A DNA stretch of 64,000 nucleotides, from positions 372,001-436,000 of the forward strand of contig CAWGTU010000001.1 of the NCBI GenBank assembly GCA_963825635.1, given 5' to 3'. Position numbers and translations under genes: made by a program. How positions within the stretch are numbered: position 1 is the stretch's first letter; every line of letters begins with the position of its first letter. A model generated the notes under the pieces. That model saw nothing but the letters and a program-made list of their open reading frames with translations, ran no database searches and had not been told where the DNA came from. This document shows positions 44,031 to 53,006 of the stretch, piece after piece. Origin of the DNA: JAOUEA01 sp963825635. Its GTDB lineage: Bacteria > Actinomycetota > UBA4738 > HRBIN12.

Positions 44031-45263
44031 ATGAGTCGGGTCCGGGTTCCTTCCGCCGCCGACCTCGGGCTGATGCAGGGCTCGCCACCGGTCGGCGACG
44101 CCCTCGTGACGCTCGCGAACTGGCAGGACCCGCCGTTCAACCGGTGGGGCTTCCAGCACGTCCGCGACCTCATCCCGACGGCTCGCATCGCCCGCGGCGA
44201 CGGCCCCGCCCGGCGTCTCCCGGGCGCGGAGCGCGATCTCTCTCGCGCGACGGTCCGAGCCGCCGGTCGCTCGATCCGCCTCGACCGCTTCTGCGAGGAG
44301 ACCTACACCGACGGCATGCTCGTGCTCCATCGAGGGCGGGTGATCCACGAGCGCTACGAGAACGGCTTGACGCCGTCGACCACCCACCTGCTGATGTCGG
44401 TGTCGAAGTCGGTCACGTCGGCGGTCGCCGGCATCCTCGTCGGCCGCGGGGAGCTCTCACCGAACGATCTCGTGACGAGCCACGTCCCCGAGCTCGAGGG
44501 GACGAGCTTCGAGGGGTGCACGGTCCGCCATCTCCTCGACATGCGCACGGGCACGAGGTTCGACGAGGACTACGACAACGTGCGCGCGGACGTTCGGGTG
44601 TACGAGCAGATCTACCTGTGGCGTCCGCGTACCGCCCGTCGACTGCCGGCGACGATCACCGACTACTACGGCACCCTGCGCAACGCGCGAGCACACGGCG
44701 GACCGTTCGACTACCGCTCGATCCTCACCGACCTGCTGGGGTGGGTGATCGAGCGAGCGAGCGGCGTGCGCTTCGCGGACCTGATCTCTCGCGAGCTGTG
44801 GGTGCCGATGGGCGCGCAGTTCGACGCCGAGGTCACGGTCGACGCTCATGGGCACGCGATGGCCGACGGCGGCATCTGCACAACGCTGCGCGACCTCGCC
44901 CGGTTCGGGCAACTGATGCTCGACGACGGTCGCCGCGGCCGAACGCAGATCGTCCCCCGCGCGTGGATCCGCGACACGCTCGAACCCGACGACGACGTGG
45001 TGGCGGCGTTCGTCGCGAGCGCCGACGCCCGTGAGCTTCCCCCCGGCGCCTACTACCGCAACAAGTGGTGGGTGGTCGACCCGAGCGGACCGATCTACAT
45101 GGGCAGCGGCATCAACGGACAGACGGTGCTGATCCACGCTCCCGCCCACGTGGTCGTCGCGAAGTTCTCGACCTGGCCGGTCGCCTGGGATCTCGACTAC
45201 TCGGTCCGCACCCGCACGGCGCTGGTCGATCTCGCGCAGCAGGTCGCCGACGGTCGAGTCTGA
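44031..45263 (+). CDS. serine hydrolase of the beta-lactamase class C / NylB-like family
   Basis: The 410-residue protein has the SxxK motif in MSVSKSVTS (Ser 123, Lys 126) and Y-x-S in FDYRSIL (Tyr in place of the Tyr-x-Asn motif). A later GSG-type turn is in YMGSGINGQ. This combination resembles 6-aminohexanoate-dimer hydrolase-like and esterase members rather than true beta-lactamases. No signal peptide, so it is cytoplasmic; substrate unknown. It starts 29 bp after the PAP2-kinase fusion on the same strand and may be co-transcribed. Convergent with the next gene. Confidence 0.82.
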   Translation: MSRVRVPSAADLGLMQGSPPVGDALVTLANWQDPPFNRWGFQHVRDLIPTARIARGDGPARRLPGAERDLSRATVRAAGRSIRLDRFCEETYTDGMLVLHRGRVIHERYENGLTPSTTHLLMSVSKSVTSAVAGILVGRGELSPNDLVTSHVPELEGTSFEGCTVRHLLDMRTGTRFDEDYDNVRADVRVYEQIYLWRPRTARRLPATITDYYGTLRNARAHGGPFDYRSILTDLLGWVIERASGVRFADLISRELWVPMGAQFDAEVTVDAHGHAMADGGICTTLRDLARFGQLMLDDGRRGRTQIVPRAWIRDTLEPDDDVVAAFVASADARELPPGAYYRNKWWVVDPSGPIYMGSGINGQTVLIHAPAHVVVAKFSTWPVAWDLDYSVRTRTALVDLAQQVADGRV

Positions 45264-45291
45264 GGCGTGGGCGAGGCTCGGCGCTCCCCCC

Positions 45292-45762
45292 TCAGCGAAC
45301 CGCCTTCTTCACGAGGGCGGTGATCTTCTTCTCCTCGGCGGCGGTCAGCTTCGTGAGCGCCCAGGAAGTCGGCCACATGATGCCCTGGTCGAGGTTCGCC
45401 TCGTCGCTGAAGCCGAACGTCGCGTACCTCGCGTCGAACTTCTCCGCGCTCTGGAAGAAGCAGACGATCTTGCCGTCCTTGGCGTACGCGGGCATCCCGT
45501 ACCAGGTCTTCGGCGAGAGGGAGGGTGCGGCGGCCGTGACGATCGCATGGATCCGCGTGGCCAGTTCGCGATCGTTCCCCTTCATCTCGGCGATCTTCGC
45601 CAGCAGCGCCTTCTCTCCGTCGGCCTTGGCCGCCTCGGCCTTCAGTTCCCGGGCGCGCTCCCTCATCGCCGCTCGTTCCTCGGCGGTGAATCCTTTCGAC
45701 GAGGTCACCGTGCGCTTGGCGGGCGCTCGGGCGCTCTTCTTCGCGCTCTTCTTCTCAGCCAT
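45292..45762 (-). CDS. DUF1801-type protein with basic N-terminal tail
   Basis: The 156-residue protein starts with a Lys/Ala-rich tail (AEKKSAKKSARAPAKRT) and a helical segment rich in Glu, Arg and Lys. A DUF1801/YdhG-like domain (WYGMPAYAKDGKIVCFFQSAEKFDARYATFGFSDEANL) follows. Family members include Bacillus FrataxinLike/Fra-type iron chaperones, but the function of this subgroup is unclear. ATG 45762 follows GAGGAGG, which decides the start; the longer frame to 45996 is not used. Monocistronic. Confidence 0.8.
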   Translation of the reverse strand: MAEKKSAKKSARAPAKRTVTSSKGFTAEERAAMRERARELKAEAAKADGEKALLAKIAEMKGNDRELATRIHAIVTAAAPSLSPKTWYGMPAYAKDGKIVCFFQSAEKFDARYATFGFSDEANLDQGIMWPTSWALTKLTAAEEKKITALVKKAVR

Positions 45763-45926
45763 CGCGGGTTCCTCCTCGTGAACGATGGGTGCCGGTGCGC
45801 GGGATGAGGGCAGGGTACCCCGCGACTCCGCGAACCGAACTCCCTCGACCCATGCTCGGTCGGGTCGCCTGCCTCGAGAGCGCGACGACCTTCGAGCGTT
45901 GGAGTGACTCCGGGCAGGGCCTCGGA

Positions 45927-46345
45927 TCAGCCGGGTGGTCCTTCCGGTGCCAACCCCAGCTGCTGCAGCATCGTCAGCTGGTCCATGACCCCCCAATGTT
46001 CGTGCGCGAGGCCATCGTCGCCGACGCGGATGATGTCGATGAGCTGCACGTCGATCGTCTTGCCTGTGGCAGGGACGCCGAGGAACTCTCCCTGGTTGGT
46101 GCCGTCGCCTTCACGCGTGCGACGACCTTGTCGCCACTCTCGAGGATGTCCACCGGCTCCATCCGCAGATCGGGGAACGCTGCGAGGAACGACTCGAAGA
46201 AGGCTCTGACCCCCGCCTTCGAAGGCTCCAGGCCGGGAAGCTCTTCGTGCTCGACGAAGTCATCGGCGATGACCTCGTCGAAGATGCCCATGTCTCGTGT
46301 GTTGATCGCCTCGTACAGGCGTCTCACCGCGGCTCCGCGATCCAT
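45927..46345 (-). pseudogene. SnoaL-like/ester cyclase family gene with a frameshift
   Basis: From ATG 46345 (AGGAGG site) the frame encodes MDRGAAVRRLYEAINTRDMG and DDFVEHEELPG, then FFESFLAAFPDLRMEPVDIL, the SnoaL-like start. After ...VVARVKA the frame turns into Ser-rich nonsense. One frame over, the sequence continues as GTNQGEFLGVPATGKTIDVQ, then the strand ending HWGVMDQLTMLQQLG, with a TGA at 45927. The join requires one missing base near 46100-46107. Repaired, it would be a ~139-residue SnoaL-like protein. This is either a recent inactivation or a sequence error. Confidence 0.75.
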
Positions 46346-46581
46346 CTGCACCTCCTGTGGATGACCGGCGCGGATCGTCGCATCCATGGGATCCGGTGGC
46401 AACTTGAGTCGGCATCCGTGCTCCGACTCAGCCGTGTCAGGGCGCAGGACGACGTGGCAGGGGAGGCCCGCGAACGCTTCGAGACCCGGCGGACCGCCGG
46501 TGCTGCGGGCCCGGCCTCTTATGGTCGGATCTCCATCAGGCGGACGATCCGCCGATCGAGACGACTCCGATCCACAGCGCG

Positions 46582-46870
46582 CTAACGGAGGAGCGCGCCC
46601 ACGGACCTCATCGTGTCGCTCAAGCGATCGGCCAGAGCGATCGCGAGCCAGCGATGGAACTCGGCGGCGAGCTCTGGCTGCTCGGCCTCGAGCCTCCTGA
46701 TCGACTCGGCGGAGAAGCGAAGGACCACGCTATCGGTCTCGGCCACCACCTGCCGAGTGACGAGACGTTCACGCGGTGGTCGGCGCGATCCATGCGCCGG
46801 GCGGCGACGCCGAGCTCCGCCACGGTGATCGAGCGCAGCTGATGAGGCATCTCGCCTCGGGCTCCGGGGG
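46582..46870 (-). pseudogene. remnant of a cyclic-nucleotide-binding (SulP/CRP-type) domain
   Basis: The frame ending at 46582 encodes VVAETDSVVLRFSAESIRRL, EPELAAEFHRW-like and ADRLSDTMRSVGALL segments. These match the C-terminal end of cNMP-binding domains found on SulP transporters (the VVA-x-T/E-D-x-VV-x-R-L-S and EDPELAAxLHRFLA pattern). The preceding strand is in another frame (QLRSITVAELGVAARRM), and there is no start or upstream domain. A decayed fragment is the simplest reading. Notably it lies next to a nucleotide cyclase gene that starts at 46901 on the other strand. Confidence 0.4.
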
Positions 46871-46900
46871 CTTCGAGCCCTCTGGCTATCATCTGGGCCG

Positions 46901-48625
46901 ATGCCGGACCGCAGACAGACAGTCGTCAAGGCCGCACTCAACGGGGACATCGTCGGCTACAGCCGGTTGATGGCGGACGACTTCGAGACGACCACGGCGT
47001 TGGTGACGACGCTCCGGGAGTGGGTCGCGGCCGAGGTCGCTGCCGGCGGGGGCACCTTAGTCAACTTCGTCGGCGACAGCTTCATGGCCGTCTTCGACGA
47101 CGCCCAATCGGCGGTCCAGGCGGCGATCTCGATCAGCAGCAGGGTCGAGGCGATGAACGCCGAGGCCGCGCCGGAGCGCTGGGTTCGCTTCCGGATGGGG
47201 ATCGACGTCGGTCCGGCGACCTCCGCCGGGGGCGACGTCCACGGAGACGCCCTCAACGTGGCCGCGCGGATCCAGGCCATGGCGCCTCCGGGTGGGATCG
47301 GCGTCTCCGGACGCGTGTACCGAGCACTCGATGAACCGGCCCTCCGCTTCCGAGCGCAGGGCTCGCGCAGGCTGAAGAACATCCCTGAGCCCGTCGAGGT
47401 GTACGAATTCGCCGACCTCCCGACGGACGGGTCCAGGACGTCGGGTGTCGGGGGTCTCGCGTTCGATTCCCCGACGGTCGCCGTCCTCCCGATCCACACG
47501 GAGCGGGTCGACGAGGAAGTGAGGAGGGCATCGGCCGTCATCCGTGCCGACCTGCTCCACCGCCTCGTGGAGACCCCCGACCTGGAGGTGATCGATGCGG
47601 GTTCGGCGCCCGGGGGTTCCCCGCCTTCGTCGTCGGCTCGATACGTGCTGGAGACCGGCGTCCACCAGGTGGGCCGGCGGCTCAGGGTGTTCGCCACGCT
47701 CTTCGACGTGACGACGATGAACGTCGTCAAGTCCCACAGGTGGGAGGCGACGACGACGGACATGCTCGATCTGTCCGAGCGGGTCGCCGACGAGGTAGCT
47801 CACTCGATCCACGTGGACCTCGTGGTCGGAGCGCCGGCCGGCCTCTACGCCGAGCTCGCCGATCCTGTCGCGATCGAGAACGTGTACCTGGGCTGGTTCC
47901 ACCTGCGCTCGGACACCCCGGAGGGATGGAATCGAGCGCTCGATCACTTCAACGCCGTGGCGACCGTGCATCCGGACCAGCCGTACGGTCACGTGCTCCT
48001 CGCCTTCGCCTACTGGATCGGCGCCACGAACGGCTGGGTAGCCGATGGCGCCGCCGCCCTGTTGACCGCGCGGGCTCACGCGAGCGAAGGGATCAGTATC
48101 GGCGATCCGACCGGGATGGGGATGGCCGTCGACGCGGCCGTGCTGATGTCGATGGGCAGGTTCGATGAAGCGATCGACGAGCTGGAGCGCGTGGAGATCT
48201 CACGGCCGACCTGCGACGTCACGTACGGCCTCGAGGGGAGCGTGCGGCGGTTCCTGGGACAGTGGGAGGAGGCGGTCGATCGTCTCGACATCGCGATGCG
48301 GTTGACCGGGATCGACAAGCCCTGGTATCCGACGGTGAAGGCGTGTTCCTTCTTCATCGGAGAGCGGATCGAACCTGCCGCGTCGCTCGCCGAGATGGTC
48401 CTGGAGTACCAGCCGAACAATCTCGAGGCCCTGCTGGTGCTCGCTGCGGCACAGGTCGAGCTCGGCCTGGAGCGCCGAGCCCGAGCCACGGCGGACCGTG
48501 TGCGGGAGTCGTTCCCGACGGTCGATGTTGACGCATGGCTCGCCAGGAACCCATATCAGGACGAGGCGATCGTCCGCCGCTGGAGGGCCGACCTCGCCAC
48601 CGTCGGACTCACCGATCCCGGCTGA
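46901..48625 (+). CDS. class III adenylate/guanylate cyclase with TPR-like C-terminal region
   Basis: The 574-residue protein has an N-terminal class III cyclase domain (about 10-170). The metal Asp are in NGDIVGYSRLM (Asp 16) and NFVGDSFMAVF, and the transition-state Asn/Arg pair is in GDALNVAARIQ. The FVGD-type loop and the following RRLKNIPEPVEVYEF end are typical of the family. Residues 190-330 resemble the alpha/beta 'adenylate cyclase, CyaA/TolB-like' region (TVAVLPIHTERVDEEVRRASAVI), and 350-560 hold helical TPR-like repeats. It likely makes cAMP, with an unknown input. ATG 46901. Confidence 0.85.
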   Translation: MPDRRQTVVKAALNGDIVGYSRLMADDFETTTALVTTLREWVAAEVAAGGGTLVNFVGDSFMAVFDDAQSAVQAAISISSRVEAMNAEAAPERWVRFRMGIDVGPATSAGGDVHGDALNVAARIQAMAPPGGIGVSGRVYRALDEPALRFRAQGSRRLKNIPEPVEVYEFADLPTDGSRTSGVGGLAFDSPTVAVLPIHTERVDEEVRRASAVIRADLLHRLVETPDLEVIDAGSAPGGSPPSSSARYVLETGVHQVGRRLRVFATLFDVTTMNVVKSHRWEATTTDMLDLSERVADEVAHSIHVDLVVGAPAGLYAELADPVAIENVYLGWFHLRSDTPEGWNRALDHFNAVATVHPDQPYGHVLLAFAYWIGATNGWVADGAAALLTARAHASEGISIGDPTGMGMAVDAAVLMSMGRFDEAIDELERVEISRPTCDVTYGLEGSVRRFLGQWEEAVDRLDIAMRLTGIDKPWYPTVKACSFFIGERIEPAASLAEMVLEYQPNNLEALLVLAAAQVELGLERRARATADRVRESFPTVDVDAWLARNPYQDEAIVRRWRADLATVGLTDPG

Positions 48626-48688
48626 CCGATGGCAGGATCCGCCCCCTCGCCATGTGCGGTTCGACGTAGCTCCTGACGGCCGAGAGAG

Positions 48689-48728
48689 CCCAGGGATCGC
48701 GGCCGGGGTTTCCTGCCACGAATCCTGC
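48689..48728 (+). repeat. intergenic repeat copy A (left arm only)
   Basis: GGGGTTTCCTGCC at 48705-48717, with flanking sequence starting AGGGATCGCGGC and ending CCACG..TCCTGC, is a near-identical ~38-bp match to the left part of copy C at 52085-52122. The right arm of the inverted repeat is absent here. Confidence 0.75.
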
Positions 48729-48810
48729 GTTGAGCAGTCCATGGACGCTCTTCCCTTCAAGGGGCCGTAGCGTACCGACGGGAGCGCCGCCGCGGTCGTG
48801 GGTATGGTGG

Positions 48811-48960
48811 ACGCGGAGGTTTTCTGCCACGCTTTCTGCAGCCCCCGCCCTCGTGGGGCCGGCAGGAAACCCCAATCTGAACTGGTCGGGCGGGTGCGCG
48901 CAGACCGTTCGGAACGGATCCCGCCGATCTCGGAACGCGGTCGGACTACGGTGCGTGATG
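48811..48960 (+). repeat. intergenic repeat copy B with inverted-repeat arms
   Basis: The left arm GAGGTTTTCTGCC (48816-48828) pairs with the right arm GGCAGGAAACCCC (48861-48873) across a short GC-rich loop. About 30 bases further on, a conserved block starts CGGAACGGATCCC and ends TCGGAACGCG (about 48910-48940), shared with copy C with few changes. The element has no ORF. Confidence 0.75.
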
Positions 48961-49066
48961 GTTGCCAGGGCTTCGACTCAACGATGCACCAGACAAGCCA
49001 GGGTCTCAGCCAGACCCATAGAAGATCAGGCTGCCCCCGGGGATCGCTCCGGGCCTGGCGGCAGGA

Positions 49067-50176
49067 TCAGCCCGCCGACGCGGCCGGCTGGATCGCGGCC
49101 CGACGCGAGGCGAGGTGTTCGGCGACGTACTCGGCGTCGCGACCGATGCCGGGCAGCACGTCGGACGTCACTCCGTACTGGAAGATCTGGCCGACGAAGC
49201 ACACGTCGGGCTCCGACGTGACGACGCCTCGATCGTCCAAGGGAGCGCCGCCCTCGTCGAAGATCGGCAGGTCGATCCATGAGAAGTCCTGCCGGTACCC
49301 GGTGCACCAGATCACGTTCGTCACCTCGAGCTCCCGGCCGTCGTCGAGCAGGGGGAGCCCGCCGCGAGCTCCCGCGACCCGCGGGACCCGCTCGATATCG
49401 GCGGCGTCGAGATCCTTCGTGCGGACCCGGATCAGCGGCGTCGCTTCACCGGCGATCTTCGGACCTACCCGGCGACCGAACGGGTTGCCCTTCGTCAGCA
49501 CGTGCGTACCCATGAACCTGATGAACCGGAAGAACGTCCGGCCTGGCCAACGATCGCCGTGTCGGACGGGGGCCTGTCCCGCCTCCTTGCCCGCGAGGAA
49601 CGTCGGGCGGGTCTTCGACAGCTCGAGCGCGATCTCGGCTCCGGAGTTGCCGACGCCGACGACGAGGACGGGGCCGGCCTTCAGCTGGGAGGGGCGCAGG
49701 TACTCGCTGGAGTGCAGCTGCATGATGCACGAGCCGAGCTCGGAGGCGAACGAGGGCACCTTCGGGATACGGTTCGCCCCGGTGGCGACCACCACGTGAT
49801 TGGCCTCGAACGTTCGATCGCCTGACGTGACGACGTAGCGCTCGCCACGGCGCGCGAGTCTCGCGACCCCGACCCCGTTCCGTACCGGCAGATCGAACCT
49901 GGCCGCGTAGGACTCCAGATAGTCGGCCATGTCGTCCTTCGACGGGAACGACCAGGGCGGCGCCGGGAACGGCCACCCCGGGAGCCCGTCCGCCAGCGCG
50001 GGGGTGAACAGGTGCAGCGAATCCCAACGGGTTCGCCACGCATCGCCCACGCGCTCGTTCGCATCGAGGATCACGAACGGCACGCCCCGTTGGGCGAGAT
50101 GGTAGCCCACCGCAAGCCCCGCCTGCCCTCCTCCGATGATCACGGTCTGGTATCCGTCGTCATGCGGCTCGTCCAT
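49067..50176 (-). CDS. flavin-dependent monooxygenase-like (FMO) NAD(P)/FAD oxidoreductase
   Basis: The 369-residue protein has the FAD Rossmann motif VIIGGGQAGLAVGYHL, the second dinucleotide (NADPH) motif VLVVGVGNSGAEIALEL, and the FMO/CzcO-like segments WRTRWDSLHLFTPALADGLPG and IWCTGYRQDFSWID, followed by FVGQIFQYGVTSDVLPGIG. It most resembles the putative flavoprotein CzcO/YwaN-type monooxygenases. Substrate unknown. It lies downstream of the LuxR gene in the same direction with 124 bp between, which contains two TCAACCAC direct repeats (50244-50251, 50279-50286), possibly a regulator site. ATG start. Confidence 0.88.
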   Translation of the reverse strand: MDEPHDDGYQTVIIGGGQAGLAVGYHLAQRGVPFVILDANERVGDAWRTRWDSLHLFTPALADGLPGWPFPAPPWSFPSKDDMADYLESYAARFDLPVRNGVGVARLARRGERYVVTSGDRTFEANHVVVATGANRIPKVPSFASELGSCIMQLHSSEYLRPSQLKAGPVLVVGVGNSGAEIALELSKTRPTFLAGKEAGQAPVRHGDRWPGRTFFRFIRFMGTHVLTKGNPFGRRVGPKIAGEATPLIRVRTKDLDAADIERVPRVAGARGGLPLLDDGRELEVTNVIWCTGYRQDFSWIDLPIFDEGGAPLDDRGVVTSEPDVCFVGQIFQYGVTSDVLPGIGRDAEYVAEHLASRRAAIQPAASAG

Positions 50177-50300
50177 CGTGCTTCCCCCTTCGCTCGACCA
50201 AGGTCGAACCTAGGGCGAGGCGGTGATCTCCGCATCGACGGTTTCAACCACACCGATGGGTCGACGATGTGGTCAGTATCAACCACGAGATGCGGGGGGC

Positions 50301-51938
50301 TCAGGCGAGGCCGTGCTCGAACGCGAACGCCGTCGCCCCTGATCGCGACGAGACACCGAGCTTCGCGAACATGTTCTGCAGATGTCGGGCGACCGTATGT
50401 TCGCTGATGACGAGGATCGAGGCGATCTCACGGTTCGAGTTGCCGGCGGCTACCAGGCGGAGGACCTCTGCTTCGCGCGCCGTCAATCCGGCCGGGAGGC
50501 CCGGGCCCGTGCCCAGGAACCCGTCGATCACCTCGAGATCGGGGGTGGCCCCGAGGTGTTCGAAGTACGAACGGGCCGCCTCCCATTCGACACGGGCGGC
50601 CTCCTCGTCTCCCGTGGCTCGGAGCGCCGAGCCGAGCAGCGATCGAACCTGAGCCGTGTCGTACGGGAGCCTGAGATCGCGCAGGGCGACGGCGGCGCGT
50701 CGCAGATGCTGGAGGGCCGCGGATCCGTCGCCCTCAGCGAGCGCGATTCTGCCGCGGGCGACGTCGCAGGCGACGTTCATGGTCGCGGTGGGGAAGTCCT
50801 GAGCGATCGTCTCGAGATCGCCGAGCGCCGCCCGCGCCGACGCGAGGTCACCCGCGGCGACCTCGACCTCCACCCGGGCGGTCAGCAGCGGCGCCCTTCG
50901 CAGCGACAGGTCGGTATCCCCCGACGACGCGAGCCGTATCGCGGCCTGCGCGGCCCCGACCTTGCCCTGCGCGAGACGTAGCAGCGCGAGGCCGGGCTGC
51001 GCATCGCGTCCCCCCGCCTGCGCGTGGCCGAACGCCTCCTCGGCTCCGGCCAGGTCGCCGGTGCGCCGCCGGATCTCACCGATGAGCTCATGAGCCGACG
51101 CGGCGACCTCGGGGTCCGTTCGTTCGGGTCGGCTCGATCCGACGAGCGCCTCCGCAGCGGCGAGGGCCTCATCCCACTCGCCGACGAGTCGAGCGAGCTC
51201 GGCTCGGTTGGCCCGACACAAGGCCGGGTACGGAGAAGCGGGCGGCAGGGAGGCGCACCACGTCAGCGACGCCTCGGTCCATTCCCCGGCGCGTCGGACG
51301 TCGGCGATACCCAGGCACGCCTCGATCACGTTGCAGTAGATGGCGCCCGTGTAGTACGGATCGAGCCTGCCCGTGAGGACCGCGGCCATGGCCTCGTCGA
51401 GCAGCGCCAGCCCGTCGTCGATCCGTCCCGCCGCCACCAGGGCGAGCCCCTCGGTGTGGATCCCCATGGCGATCAGGTCGCGATCCTTGAATCGCTGACC
51501 GATCTGGGTGGCCTCCCGGGAGAGCTCGATCGCCTCGGCCAGGTCCCCGGTGAACCGGGAGACGTTGGCTCGGATCATGGTGACGTACCCGTACTCGACG
51601 CAGTCGAAGCGGTCACCGAGACAGCGCATCGACTGCATCAGCCAGCCCGCACCGACCGAAGACTCCCCCCGCAGGGCGTGCTCGATGCACAGGCGCGCGG
51701 CGACGTAGGCGGCATCGGTGACGTCGTCCTCATCCACGTAGGCGGCGAACGCGCGCTGACGAGCGGCGATCGACTCGTCGTGCTCCGACATCCACCACGC
51801 TGCGTCGGCGAGGGCGACGAGATCCCGTGCGGTCATGTCGGATCGGTCGACGGCGCGCAACCCGACATAGGCCTCGGGCCACTCCTCGCGAGCGACCGCC
51901 TCTCGGGCTTGCTCGAGCTGGGAGCCGCGTTCGGTCAT
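50301..51938 (-). CDS. LuxR-family transcriptional regulator with TPR-like sensor region
   Basis: The 545-residue protein has a long helical TPR-like N-terminal region (about 30-470, with repeats of the AxxLYxxALxxA type, for example SMRCLGDRFDCVEYGYV). A short linker precedes a C-terminal LuxR/GerE helix-turn-helix (GLTAREAEVLRLVAAGNSNR, then SEHTVARHLQNMFAKLGV). There is no ATPase domain, so it is not a full MalT/LAL type. ATG 51938 has AAGGGGG upstream. The upstream region carries repeat copy C. It may regulate the FMO gene downstream; that is context inference. Confidence 0.88.
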   Translation of the reverse strand: MTERGSQLEQAREAVAREEWPEAYVGLRAVDRSDMTARDLVALADAAWWMSEHDESIAARQRAFAAYVDEDDVTDAAYVAARLCIEHALRGESSVGAGWLMQSMRCLGDRFDCVEYGYVTMIRANVSRFTGDLAEAIELSREATQIGQRFKDRDLIAMGIHTEGLALVAAGRIDDGLALLDEAMAAVLTGRLDPYYTGAIYCNVIEACLGIADVRRAGEWTEASLTWCASLPPASPYPALCRANRAELARLVGEWDEALAAAEALVGSSRPERTDPEVAASAHELIGEIRRRTGDLAGAEEAFGHAQAGGRDAQPGLALLRLAQGKVGAAQAAIRLASSGDTDLSLRRAPLLTARVEVEVAAGDLASARAALGDLETIAQDFPTATMNVACDVARGRIALAEGDGSAALQHLRRAAVALRDLRLPYDTAQVRSLLGSALRATGDEEAARVEWEAARSYFEHLGATPDLEVIDGFLGTGPGLPAGLTAREAEVLRLVAAGNSNREIASILVISEHTVARHLQNMFAKLGVSSRSGATAFAFEHGLA

Positions 51939-52358
51939 GTCCTGGCACCCCCTTAGGTGCCGTCGTTGCGTGGCGCGATCCGGTTCTTCTCGATCAGGCT
52001 CGGGCAAGTATGGAGCCAGGTGAGGCAGCTCGACAGCCTCGAAGGACCCCTGACCACCTCGATAGACTCTCGGTCGACGGGCGCAGGGATCGCGGCGGGG
52101 GTTTCCTGCCACGTTTCCTGCATCCCCCGCCCTCGGCCCTCGGCCCTCGGCCCTCGTGGGGCCGGCAGAAAACCCCGACCTGAACGTGGTTTCAGCGATA
52201 GATCGTGGCGCTCGGAACGGATTCCCTCGATTTCGGAACGCGCAGCGACTCGTCCGTGTGCGCTGAGGGTGATTGTCACGATCCATGCGTCGCTGGCGAG
52301 AGATCGAGCGCTTGCGGCAACGCCTCGGCTACGCGAACAGAGGCTCGGGCCGTACCTC
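51939..52358. other. intergenic region with repeat copy C
   Basis: This 420-bp stretch between the start of the LuxR gene and the end of the SIS gene (both minus strand) contains repeat copy C (52085-52240) and its 7-bp minisatellite. No gene was supported. The LuxR promoter should lie here, but no clear -10/-35 pair was recognised. Confidence 0.6.
52085..52240 (+). repeat. intergenic repeat copy C with 7-bp minisatellite
   Basis: The left arm GGGGGTTTCCTGCC (52097-52110) and right arm GGCAGAAAACCCC (52164-52176) form a 13-bp inverted repeat. The loop holds four tandem CCCTCGG/T units (52130-52157), against one in copy B. Downstream, the block starting CGGAACGGATTCC and ending TCGGAACGCG (about 52213-52242) repeats that of copy B. 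The whole ~150-bp unit is noncoding. Confidence 0.8.
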
Positions 52359-53006
52359 CTAGGAGCGGTTACTGGGGGAGTGGTCACCGGGCACGATGGT
52401 CCCCAAGATCCCACCAGGGTGATTTCTGATGAAGTCCTCGGCGCGGAAGCCACGAAGGATCATCAGAGCGACGGCGAGCGCGTCGCCGAGGGCCATCGCG
52501 GCGGTCGCCGAGGCGGTTGGGGCGAGGTTCAACGGGTCTGCCTCGCGCTCGACCGCCACATCCAGAGACACATCGGCTTGTCGGCAGAGTTCCGAAGCCT
52601 GCGACCCGGCAAGCGCGATCACCTTCGCTCCGCGTGCCCGCGCGATCCGGGCAAAGCTGACTGCTTCGGCTGTCTCGCCTGAGTATGAGACCGCGATCAA
52701 GACGTCGGCTGGAAGGAGTACTCCGGAATCGCCGTGCAATGCTTCGGCCGCGTGCACGAAGAGCGCGGGGGTGCCCGTACAAGCTAGCGTCGAGGCGATC
52801 TTCCGCCCGACGTGTCCGGACTTACCCAGCCCCGAAACGATCACATGGCCTCTGCACCGGTAGAGAAGGTCAACCGCGTCGACGAAAGGCGTCCCAAGCC
52901 GGTCGGCCACGGCTTCAATCATCGCAGCCTCGTGATGGAGGGCATCCTTGGCTGCCTTGAGCGTGGCAAAGAGTTCCTCCGCCGGAACCTGGCGTCGCCC
53001 GCTCAT
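52359..53006 (-). CDS. SIS-domain sugar-phosphate isomerase (KpsF/KdsD/GutQ-like, no CBS domains)
   Basis: The 215-residue protein is a single SIS domain of the arabinose-5-phosphate isomerase type: VIVSGLGKSGHVGRKIASTL (phosphosugar-binding loop), HAAEALHGDSG, ISYSGET-like AVSYSGETAEAV, and the NLAPTASATAAMALGDALA end with HPGG. The two C-terminal CBS domains of KdsD are missing, as in GutQ-like short forms. It acts on a phosphoketose/aldose pair. Its ATG overlaps the TetR stop by four bases (ATGA), so it is coupled to that regulator and divergent from the transporter operon. The exact sugar phosphate is unknown. Confidence 0.85.
   Translation of the reverse strand: MSGRRQVPAEELFATLKAAKDALHHEAAMIEAVADRLGTPFVDAVDLLYRCRGHVIVSGLGKSGHVGRKIASTLACTGTPALFVHAAEALHGDSGVLLPADVLIAVSYSGETAEAVSFARIARARGAKVIALAGSQASELCRQADVSLDVAVEREADPLNLAPTASATAAMALGDALAVALMILRGFRAEDFIRNHPGGILGTIVPGDHSPSNRS

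Larger units (their letters stand above)
48626..49066. other. intergenic region with two repeat copies
   Basis: This 441-bp convergent region between the cyclase (plus strand) and the FMO (minus strand) holds repeat copies A (48689-48728) and B (48811-48960). No gene was supported; the open frames here have no ribosome sites and cross the repeats. Confidence 0.6.

Noticed and set aside
48730..49221. Short plus-strand frames in the 48.6-49.1 kb gap as genes
   Set aside because: They lack ribosome sites, run through the intergenic repeats and have no protein-like composition.
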